NCBI RefSeq assembly: GCF_032362555.1
Contig: NC_083516.1
Span: 1,265,001-1,329,000, forward strand
DNA: 64,000 nt
Origin: Amyelois transitella
Lineage: Eukaryota > Arthropoda > Insecta > Lepidoptera > Pyralidae
Direction of reading: 5' to 3'
Shown: in pieces, positions 1-11,300 of the stretch
How positions within the stretch are numbered: position 1 is the first letter of the stretch
How the letters are laid out: every line of letters begins with the position of its first letter
Made by a program: the position numbers and the translations under genes
The notes under the pieces: model-generated
Seen by the model: the letters and a program-made list of their open reading frames with translations, nothing else
Told to the model about the DNA's origin: nothing
The model's database searches: none

Positions 1-3000
1 ACTTAACTGTTCTCGATTTGGCGAGAAAAGGGCAACGTCCGGCCCCATATTAATTGGCATTCTCTGAACTTACTAATTGGTACTGCGGTTATATTAGTCC
101 TATATGGCTACCATTTATCAGCATTGTGTGGCAAAGTGGTTATGGTATCTGTCTTGTGAACAAGAGGTAACTGATTTAAGCCCCACGGTGCGGCTTTCAT
201 ACATAAATAGCTTTTTCAAGATACCTCGCTAAGGTACAGGGGGGCAGGGTGCCGACTGATCTGACTTTTTAGAGAAAAAATTCAAAACACCAGTGACAAA
301 AATAGCGGTTGCTAAATCGAATAAAAAAACTGTTCCCTGACTTGACGGTCGTTTACGAACAAACGATTTGCATAGTAGCGTACAATCACGTCTTTATATA
401 CAGAGCCAACACTCTTTAGGAGACTAAAAGGCCACGTTCAGCTGTATGGCTTGATGACGCCCATCGCTTAAAGAACCCCAATTTTATTAGCCCTTCCCTT
501 TATTGACTTTTCCAATTCGCACGGGAAGAGACAACTGACATACTATGTATCTTCCTCCCCAGACCAGACCTGCTCTGTAGCACGCGCGATGCAGTTTTTA
601 TAGCGCAAAAACGATCGCTGTAGCGCTTTTTATTATGACGTAAAACGGGACAGCGATAGTTTTGTCGTTGGGACTTCTAAATAATCTAGTTTCCTGCAGA
701 ACAAAAGGCAGCCTTCACATTTCTCTGAAACTTTCCTAATTGACATGCAGCCGGAGCGCTAGTTTTACGAGTGTTTGCCAACAATTAACGGCCCTAATTG
801 TCTGCAAACTAATTTTATAGCGCTACTTAGTATGGAACCAGGTCTTTAGCATTGTTCTTACTTTGCAATTAAAAGTTGGAGATGGCGTATTAAGCTAACA
901 ACACCTGAGCAAGCTACCATTTTGGTTCACTCTAATTGCCTAGATATTTGATATTTACCAAAGACATCGACGTTGCGACATCTCTGGGCCACAAGTTACA
1001 ACAACCAATCACGCGACGCTATCAGTCAAAAACAGCGAATAGTCTAAATCACGCAAGCAAAGATTTCACGGATTCGAGAATATATACAACCACCGACACA
1101 ATATCGTCGGAGCCGCGGTTCCCCAGGCATAACACCTAGCCTGGCGGAAGATCTTTGGTGGCTGTCGAGCCGGATCACCTTTCCTGCTACATAACCAAAT
1201 CATAGGATCATGAAAGCAAGATAATAAACTGAAGATATTTTTGATCCCGAAAAAATCTCTGTCCCCATAGAATTTGCGATAAACGAAAAAGTGCGTTCAA
1301 AGCCGCGTGCAAAAGAAAAATTACCACTTTAGTTTATACAAAACAAAACCAAAGTGGGATCCAGTTTGTCACCAGACGACGTCGTTAAAGATAAGGAAGG
1401 AGTAAAGCTTATGCTATGTATGCTTCACATAAAATTATTATGAGACTTTAAGACATTGTAGGGAAACCAAACATAGTCAGCCTTAACGACCTGTGACTGC
1501 AGATACCTGTATCAATCAATCAATCATCGCCACTTCAGCCCGGTCAATTCGCGCCTATTACAATTTCAACCGGACAAGCCGGCAAAGACGCAAAACATGA
1601 GGAGCAGGCGAGGGGGGGAGCCAGTTGGTCATTTGTTTGAATTAATACTGGTTCAATCCAGCGTGGACGAGGTCACCGCCAGAACGTTAGTGAACCTGGC
1701 GCGAGACAATTTACCATACTACTACTAATTTGACCATTTGGCTTGACTTGACATTTGGGTTTGACCAAATGGTCAAATTAGTACGGCAAATTTCTTCATT
1801 GTCTGATTCTCGCCTCTGAACTCTCTCTCTATCTTTGTAAATTGACGTCCGATGAAAATGCTGCAGTGTAGTTTGTAACGCCGCTTCTTCTACACATGCG
1901 CTTTGAAAGCGGTAGTAGATATAGATAGATTTAAGTGATGTGACGTAAATAAGTGATACCTTGTATCCAATTTTGAAAATAAATATATTATATTCTATTC
2001 TGAACCAAAAGGTTCAATCTCTGGTCAGGTCATTATGGAGAAATAGCTTTTTCTACATGAACTTGTTTTTAAAGACGGTCAGTCTTATCTAAATATTTAG
2101 ACAGATTTCTCAGGTGATTAAATTCATACAATCACATCTTTATCTATTACTGGGTAAAGAGAGCCAACAGACTGGAAAAGACTGAAAGGCCACATTGAGA
2201 TGTACGGCTTATGATGGAATTGAGATTTAAATAGTAACAGATTGCTAGCCTATCAACCTATAAGTTTATTAGCCTTTACTTGATTGACTTTAACAAGCTG
2301 AGCGGTAAGAGGAGTAATTAGCATACACTATGTTTGTCTTCGCTACCGACAAGCATGGAAGCTAGTATACATAAATAAATATCCAAGACCCAAAAACAAA
2401 TGTACAGTCAATTGTATATCAAGTTACCCTGCACCAAACTGTATGAGGCAGTAATAGAGGTGAATTTGCAATGAATGAATGATGTTTATATGTGTTTATT
2501 ATAAAAGTAGCCTTTGCAAAGGGTTTGGCTCCTATGGGAAATTTTAAAAAAAGGTAGCGGTATCCTATGGCACTCCTGAAGGTCTAATCTACATATATCT
2601 GAGCCAAATTTCTTGAAAATCAGTTGAGTTGTTTGTGAGTTAATTTATTACAAACATACAAAAATATAAATCTTTTCTCATTATTTATAGTGTGTATATA
2701 CTTTCGTTCAGTATGTATCCCATAACCCATAACACAAGTGGGGCTAGCTTAATCTGTGTAAATGTGTCTTTAACCCATGGAAATTTATATTTATTTTATA
2801 TTATTTTGTGGTCTGATCGAAAATCAGTCAGACAAAATTAATTTCCATTTAAAAATACTCAAAGATGTAACGATTTTATATTTATATACCTTATTGAATT
2901 TTTACTACATTAAAGAGTAACAATGTAACTGTTTCATTCAATGCTATACAAAAAGTCATTTTCAAACAAATATAAAGTTTGAACAGGTGCTAAAATGTCT

Positions 3001-3277
3001 AGTGAATAATAAACATAAAATTAAAATGTGAATGAAAAATCTAATCAGATTCATGTGTAAAATAAATATTTTTTATGTTGACAATGAACAAGTTTTAAAC
3101 CTTGGTAATAGATGACATGAAAATATTATGTAATCTAGGTCTGTTCACCTAGGTATATTGTTTATTCTAAACACCTACTATATTTTTAATTAAATTAATA
3201 TAATTTGAATCAATGGTTGCTGTCACTGTCTTCAAATAGTAACTACAGCCACCAGTAATTTTTCATAATAAACTCAC
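1..3277. other. Non-coding stretch left of the Ig-domain exons
   Basis: I see no convincing exon here. If the minus-strand Ig gene continues leftwards, this is its intron. It contains decayed reverse copies of the SINE-like family A at about 382-530 and 2120-2310, a family D copy at about 1815-2005, and an inverted repeat (1724-1741 with 1765-1782, 18 bp perfect arms). The rest is AT-rich unique sequence. Short open frames such as 936-1139 show no family signature. Confidence 0.6.
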
Positions 3278-3564
3278 CAGAACTTCATGATGTGTGCGGT
3301 TTCCTCTATGCACCCACAACACGTTTGGAGGCGGCAAGGTGAGCAGCCCTCCACAGGGTATCGTCACATTCGTGCCTTTGTCCACCGCTACTTCCCTGAT
3401 CTCCACCTCCTCGGCAGAAGACGAGGCGATAACTGCACACACACCACAATTAAAACAACGAAAACTTACAACATCGAAATAACATTATCATTCTTGCCAA
3501 TTTAAAATAATTTACCATTTAATCCGAGGTAGATCACAGGCAAAATTATTCGCTCGACAAACAT
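3278..3564 (-). CDS. 5' end of an immunoglobulin-superfamily gene (partial)
   Basis: Two exons, 3564-3516 and 3432-3278, read on the minus strand. The first encodes 16 residues starting MFVERIILPVIYLG, a plausible signal peptide, and ends one base into a codon at a GT donor. The second begins after a CAG acceptor and supplies the other two bases, then 51 codons ending at GTGAGT. The joined peptide has the B-strand and C-strand signature of an Ig domain: NVTIPC, then NVLWVHRGN about 13 residues later. The partner cysteine (Y-x-C) must lie in the next exon, which I could not find in 1-3277, so the gene probably runs off the left edge. Likely a secreted or cell-surface recognition protein; the specific family is not recognised. 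It is divergent from ksr, 507 bp between start codons. Confidence 0.6.
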
Positions 3565-4071
3565 TACTACTACATTTAGAGACTCAAGGAAAATATTTCT
3601 CGCCCTCTATCTAGTGTAAAGTAAAAAAGATTTATTTTCTATCTAACTATCATTACACAAAACGACGGAAGGCGAATAAATAATATGAAACAAATTCACA
3701 ACAAACGTCTAAATTCCATTGATGTAAATCATAGACTAAAAGTTTTGACAGAAAATTATTGACATAATTGACATTATTTTTTTTTGTTATCATAAAACAG
3801 CCAAACGATTTTTATCCTGCCATACAGTCTACACCACCGTAAACTGTAACGCAACATCAGATTCCGTAAAAAAAATACTGTCATTTTAAAATTGGCTATG
3901 GCAGCTCAGACCTAACCATAGACAAAAATATAGATTTTCTCCGGACATGGCCGCTATTTCGGCAATACAATACTTGCTATGTTTTGTAAATTCTTATTTA
4001 TAAAATGAATGAAGTGGTTTGTACTCTTACGTAGTGTTTAGTGGATTGTGTGAAATTCTGTGATAACTGTA
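3565..4071. promoter_or_regulatory. Putative bidirectional promoter interval, Ig gene / ksr
   Basis: This 507 bp gap separates the divergent ATGs at 3564 (minus) and 4072 (plus). It must hold the 5' UTRs and probably both promoters, unless upstream non-coding exons exist. I see no clear TATA box placement. An in-frame TGA at 4051-4053 fixes the ksr start downstream of it. Confidence 0.4.
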
Positions 4072-7000
4072 ATGGATGCAGAGAACGAGCAAGCAATAAA
4101 GAAAGTTCAAGAAATTCAAACGATTCAGTCGATGATCGACGTTTCAGCTGATAGACTTGAAGGTTTGAGGACACAATGTTCCACCAGCGCCGAGCTGACG
4201 CAGCAGGAGATCCGGACCCTGGAGGTATGAGATAGTAGTCTATATGTTACGGAAACAAGATGTGTCCTTGACAGAATTCCGAGGCTAGCGGTTTCAAGGA
4301 CCCCTGTGAATAGTTCAATGCCGGTGTCTATTTCTTATTGGTTTACAATATAGGCCTTCGATCTTGCTCGTTTATTTAGTTCATGGAACGCTGATTCGTA
4401 CAGTGTAGGGAAAGTTAGTAAACAAAACAGCTATTTATCATAGTTGAATTAGAAAGTAAATACCAATAATTTCAATGCATTCATCATTGTGCTATTCTTT
4501 CGTGACTGTGAATGTAAATCGAATTGGTTTTATACAGTAAAATAAGTAATCAGACTCAGACTTACTGAGACAATAAAGTAGAGACAGTTAAGTCTATTGA
4601 TACTCCCTGGAGTAAAACTTTCTAAATACCTTATGTCATCCTTCTTTATTTATTCATTTATATTACTCAAAGAAAAATCAATATCAATTAATTAGAGTAC
4701 TATTAGGTCTTATAGAACAAGAGTTATCTATACAAGACTTCACACTTGTTTGATTGAAGTCTAGTCTTTTTATTTTCCATCCATTTAATGAATATCTAGT
4801 AAATTTAGGGGGAAATCAAACATATAAAGGTAGAAGGAAAAAAACATTGTTGGTTACATATGTAATAATTTAAATTTTTTTGAATTGAAGACCTCATAAA
4901 GCAGGGCCTGAGGAGAGAAATCTTTTAAGCAGGCAGGCCTTCCCACAATAAAGTGTAGCTGATAAGATTAGACAAGGATCACATTGTACTATCTTGCTCT
5001 GTCTTGTCATATCGCTTAGTAACTATTTGTTTACATACATAGATATAATCACGACTATATCCCTTGCAGGGTAGACAGAGCCAACAGGCTGCTAGCCCAT
5101 TGCCTAAGAAGTATCCCAAGTTTGAGTCTTTTTCATTAGACTTATCCACATCATCTTAAGCTCATCTAATTTCTCCCAATAATTTGACCAGTGTTAGTTA
5201 TTCACTTAATGTTTTTAGCTGAAGTTTCCAAAAATGTTAAATATAAAAATATACCTCTTCATCTAGCATTGTTGTGTACTAAATGTGTCATGTGTCATAT
5301 CAAACAATAAAATGGTCCTCATTCAATGCTAATGCGTTTTAAATAAACTGTGGCTATACATATAAGGATGTTTACCGACAGCTGGAATGCAATAATAAAA
5401 CAATGGAGTCCGTCAGTAATCAATAAAGTGATAAGTTATTAATTTTAACTGGATATACATATTGCTTTTGTTTGTTTGTTTGTAAACTATTTATTGCACA
5501 TAAAAATAAATATAACAAATTACGAAACAGTTATTGGATTTAGAATAATATGTACAATGGCGGACTTATCCCATCTTGATAATTCTTTTGTACACTTGTA
5601 AGCAATGGAATGGTATGTTTATACTGCCAATCTTTTCTCTTGGTGAAGATTTATACACAAATTACAGGTTACCTGAAAGAGATAGCGTTTAGTGATAAGG
5701 TCGCCTATTGCTGCTATGTTTTTAATACATGATTGTGAATTTGCTGTAATTTATTGTGGTGAAATAAAGAGTTATTTCATTGTATAATGCAAGTTTGGCA
5801 TGAGTAGTGTATTATTTTATCTATCAGTCATATCAATGGACTGACAAAAATCATCTTAAACAATTAGAGAGATTTTAGGCATTATTTTTTATATAATATA
5901 ATGTAAAATAATTTGCCGTGTGGTTCCTGGCACAAATATAAAAAAAGAATAGCACAACTATATCTCTTTTTCCGTGGATGTCGTAAAAGGCGATTAAGGG
6001 ATAAGGGTATAAACTTGGGATTCTTCTTTTACACGATGAGCTAGTAACCTTACAGGTTACTATTTGAATCTCAATTCTTCTTGATTATATGAATGAATAA
6101 GATAATTGTAAGGAAAGTTGGAATTAAAGGTTCTTCCGGCTCTAGAGTAATTTAGAATAATTGATTCTAAATCAAGTATGAAAAATAAAAAAAATTGTTA
6201 AGAGAAATTCTCTCATAGTGCACCTCAAATGGCAAATTTAAAATATCTAGACCCAACTTTGTTGTGTGCTAGTATATGCCAGTCAGCATCTTTTTCCATA
6301 TCAAGATTTAGAAGTGATCTTTTAGAAATAAATCATCTCTTTGAATGTGTGACAATGTGCTGATCGTTAGGATAATTTTTTAACCAAAAATGTGTTATTT
6401 CAGGGCAAACTCGTGAAGCACATTTCCCAACAGTTGAATATAAAAGCTCATTTGGGTGAGGAGCTGCTGAGGGGACTGAGGGATGTTCCGAACTTGTCAC
6501 AATGGCTCAGGGTCGTCGGCCTCAGCCCTGAGTCCATTGAGGTAAGTGATGTGGGGTTTTAGTAAAACATCGCAGGTAAGAGTACTGAGAGATGATTACA
6601 AAAATTGACAGAATTAATTGAAGGCATTGTAATCGGTTCAGGACCATGCATGCATGCAAAATTTCAGCTCAATTGGATACCGGGAAGTGGGTCAAATTAA
6701 ACTTGAAAGATGTTAACAAATCTTTCAAGTTTAATTTGATTAATACAAGTCAAACTAAATGAAAGCTTTTAAAAACAAACTTTATTTGGACTAGTTTTAT
6801 AAGTTAAGAGTTGTTGAGGGTTTAGCTATAGTCCCGTGATCCAGCAAGTAGCCGTTAGAGGATAGCGAGCTACTTGGTGAATGCTGATAGTCCATAGGCC
6901 TCCCGGGCTGTGAAGAGGGGCGCCGGGGAGACCGAAGCCGCCCGACGCCACAGGGAGCTTCTTCGCTTCCTCCTGGCTTTTTTCCCAGTTGCATCCTCAT

Positions 7001-8387
7001 ATCTCTAAACAGGTGCCGGGGCTACGCCTATGGTCATGGATCCTAGATTACGTGAGTCAGGTTTTTACACGAAGCTACTCCCATCTGACCTCCGCGTAAA
7101 ACCTAACCCGTATTGGATTCATGGTTGGTTACATCCAGTTGCTTGAATATGCAGTTTTCCTCACGATGTTTTCCCACATCGTAAGAGTATCGGTTAGAAT
7201 TCAGGTAAATCAGAAAGAGGTAAGAAATAGGTTCAAACTAATGTTCAAATGAAAAATAGTCATAGGCCGGGGTGGGATTTAAAACTGCCTTTCTGAGCAT
7301 CACGGGTTTTAACCAGGCACCTTACTGATTTCATCACCGACGCTCATGCGAAGAATATCATAATAATATTTATCATTTGCATCAGCGAAATAAATTCTAT
7401 TAACCAATCTTAAATCATATTAAAATTTTTTCAGGCGGTGTGTTCCCGAGTACCAACATTGGAAGCGCTTAGACAGCGTTCAGACCATGAGCTCGGCGCC
7501 TTACTGCCGGCCGCGCGGGACGAGGAAGTCAGGCGGCTGTGTCGCGCCATGCACCGGTTGCAGACCTATACTGGTGAGAAACACATATGTATATGTGTTG
7601 TAACGTTTTTTATTTATGTAATTTTCGTTATTTTTAATTATTGTTAGCACTGGCAACTTTTATTTTAGAAAAGAAATGATGTAAAATGTCAAGGAGTGCC
7701 GAAGAGTTTAATGTTTGTAAGATTAAAGAAATTTTACGAAATTATTTGCTTGCTATAAACCTAACTGAGTACAATTACAAATACAAATCTCTTTATTGCG
7801 GAAACACAGATAAAAAAGATGATACAGTCAGTTAGTGTCACTGTGATCTGTCTTCACAAGACATACAATAATTCAGTCAGATCATTTTTTTCATTTAATA
7901 TTAAATCATTCAATAATAAAATTTCAGTAATCCCACATATATATTCACATCTCTTTGCTGGCGGAGTAGCTGATGAAAAACATTTACCGTTTGACAGTTC
8001 TCACATTCTAGTAGCGCCATCTAGTGTTAAAAATTATCACAATTACTTTCACTGTTTGTTAACGAGTAAACGATAGATTTTTGTATACATACATACATAC
8101 ATAAATCACGCCTCTTTACCGGAGGGGTAGGCAGACACCACATCTTTCCTCTTGCCACGATCCCTGCCCACTTCTTTCACATTCTTTATGCGTCTTCTTC
8201 ATCCTTTTGTGTACAGAGGCGTTATTCCGAGGCGAGGGCGAGGCGGAGTACCAGCTGTTCTGGGACTCGTGGGAGCGCCACGAGCGGCACGCGCGGGGCT
8301 CCCCGCGCCCGCGGCCGCGCCCCCGGGGCTCCGTGCCGCACGACGACCACCCCACCTCGCTGCAGTGCACTCCGCACCATGCCAGAG
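4072..8387 (+). CDS. ksr: ksr exons 1-4: N-terminal CA1 region and basic linker
   Basis: Exons 1-3 encode residues 1-143, a helical segment ([20 protein letters not shown]...) followed by a SAM-like part containing [16 protein letters not shown] and [16 protein letters not shown]. In KSR proteins this CC-SAM region targets the membrane and binds BRAF. Exon 4 is GC-rich and encodes an Arg/Pro/His-rich low-complexity linker ([13 protein letters not shown]). The exon 4 donor, GTCGGT, is weak. It is supported because the phase matches exon 5, whose first two bases complete a Gly codon. Confidence 0.85.
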
Positions 8388-11300
8388 GTCGGTTGAATTT
8401 GGTACCCATACGTCACGTCTGTATATCCATTGCGGGATAGACAGAACCCAAAAAACAATCTTCTTGAAAAGACTGATAGGCCATATTCAGCAGATAATAA
8501 ACAAACACACTTACTTTCGTATTTGTAATATTAGTCGATATTACTTCAGTAATATGAAAATTTCACTCGAGTGAAGTTCAGGTTCAGGAATATCCATATA
8601 CATACATATGGTCACGTCTCTATCCCTTGCAGGGTAGACATAGCCAACAGTCTTGAAGAGACCGAATGGCCACGTTCAGCTATTTGGCTTAATGATAGAA
8701 TTGAGATTCAAATAGTGACAGGTTGCTAGCCCATCGCCTAAAAAAGAATCCCAAGTTTATAAGCCTATCCCTTAGTCGCCTTTTACGACATCCATGGGAA
8801 AGAGATGGAGTGGTCCTATTCTTTTTTGAATTTGTGCCGGGAACCACACGGCACTATATATATATCTATATTGATATTCTTAACATATTGACTCGTCATA
8901 TTCTCATTACAGGTGGGGAATCCCCTACAACGCCGGTGGGCCAGCGCAAGCAGAACTCCACTCTTCCACCTCCAGCGGCGCTAACGAAGTCAAGGTCACA
9001 CGAGTCTCAGCTGTCGGTCAGACCTGACGGGTGTGAGATCGGGTCAGTAATAATACATACATACATAAATAAAATCACGCCTCTTTCCCGGAGGGGTAGG
9101 CAGAGACTCTTTCCACTTGCCACGATCCCTGCATACTTCCTTTGCTTCATCCACATTCATAACTCTCTTCATGCAAGCTCGGCAAGTAATAATCCGCAGA
9201 ATAAATCAATTATCTGATTTCTCCGTTGCTAAGTTGAGAATATACAAGGTAATAGTGCTTGCAAGCACCACCTTTGACCCATCTTGCTTACCATCATGCA
9301 GATTGTGATATCTCACTATATTTGAATGATTGAATTGAAACTATATATGAATTTGAGTGCATACAGCACTCAAATTCCAAATAAAATAGGTATCTATGTT
9401 ACTTAAATAGGTAAGGCTACGTTCTTTTGCTTTATTGTCTTGAAATAAGCTCTCATTGTTAAGCAATAAAGCTCAACTTTACTCTACGCTTTAGTTAGAA
9501 ACGTTTGTATAGGAAAAAGAACAATGCTGTTTTTAGGGTTTTTCCGGCAATTATTGGAATTTTTCTCGCCGTAAAAACCATCTTCGAACTTCAACGAACA
9601 TTTAAAAAAAAACCATTACACAAATTGGTCCAGGCCTTGTAGAGTTATGCTGACCAACACATTTTGCGACAAATTTTTATATTATAGATCACTACATAGT
9701 ATAAAACAAAGTCGCTATTTTAGTCTGTTTGTCTGTATGCTTAAATCTTTAAAATTACGTAACGGATTTTGATGCGGTTTTTTGTAACAGGTAGAGTGAT
9801 TCAAGAGGAAGGTTTTTATGTATAATTTATTTCCGAATTTTGCACCCGTGCGAAGCCGGGGCCGGTCGCTAGTCCTACTACTATTATAAAGGCGAAAGTT
9901 GGTATGGATGTTTGTTACTCTTTCACGCAAAAACTACTGAACCGATTACCATGAAATTTGGTATGTAGGTAGCTGAAGACCCAGAATAACACATAGGCTT
10001 TTTATCCCAGAGTTCCCGCGGGATTGATAGGGTTTCCATGCGGACGAAGTCGCGGGCGGCCTCTAGTTATTTATAAACTAGCTGTGCCCGCGACTTCGTC
10101 CGCGTGGAATAGTTATTTTAGGCATCATATTTATTTTTGCAAACATCCTCCTCGGCTTTATCAATTATAGCTGCTAATTTTTATGCGACTTGGCGACGAC
10201 TTGGCCCACATCATTACCCGCGACGGAACGGAGACCGTATAGTGAGGTCGGTCACGCGTATTAGAAAGAACGCTGGTTCGCCGTATTAAATGTTTCGCTG
10301 CAAATTGCTTATAACGACTATATCTCAAAACCTATTCGTCTGATTTATATACTGTAAATGGCAATTTTAGTCTACATGAAAAGCCGAAAGTAATAAACAT
10401 ATTTATTTGGATAAGGATTAATACTGAATTAAAGAAAATTGGTTTCAAAATAACTTATGTTTATAATGAAAAAATAATCATAAAAATTGAACATAAAAGT
10501 GGTTATTGTAAGTTAACCTTAAGAGATAGATATATGCTCTCGCGGACTTTTTTGTGGCAAAAAATGAGTACTTCACATCTTTAGTACATTGTTTTACTAT
10601 ATCTTTGATGGTTTGCGCAGCGTTCGCGTGGAAAGCTCGCAGATGGCCGACTCATTCAACTTTCACCTGCATTGTTGACGTTTCCCGTAGGAAATCCGGG
10701 ATAAAATGTAGCCTATAGCCTTCCTCGATAAATAGACTATCTAACAGTGAAAGAATTATTCAAATCGGTTCAGAAGTTTCTGAGATTAGCGCGTTTAAAC
10801 AAACAAACAAACAAAACAAACTCTTCAGCTTTATAATATTAGTATAGATATGTATACTATGAATACATATAGAGATATATATTTATTTGTTTGTCCTCCA
10901 GTGAGCCCGGCCCGTCGCGCAGCCCGCCCGCGTCGCCGCGGGAGCCCGACCACGTGCCGCCCATGGCCCGGCCGCCCGCCTACTACAACCACGTGAGTCT
11001 TACATATACCACTAGTGTAGAATAGAATAGCTTTATTTTCAAAATTGGATACAAGGTATCACTTATTGACGTCACATAACTTAAATCTAATTATAACCAC
11101 TACCAAAGCATATAACTGCTTCCAAAGCATTATAACTACTTCCAAAGCGCATGTGTAGAAGAGGCGGCGGAACAAACTACACTGCAGCATTTTCATCGGA
11201 CGTGCAAATATAGTACAAATATAGATCTCTTAAATCTAAATCGTGGACGAATGCATATTGTCTACATTAAAAAAACATGAATGAATGTAGAACTCTCTCT

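Noticed and set aside
8152..8574. Overlapping open frames on both strands around ksr exon 4
   Set aside because: All are shadows of the GC-rich exon 4 and adjoining repeats; only the frame matching exons 3 and 5 is supported.
9868..10070. Horizontal-transfer explanation for repeats shared with distant insects
   Set aside because: Such dispersed repeats are common within Lepidoptera; nothing in the window needs transfer to explain it.
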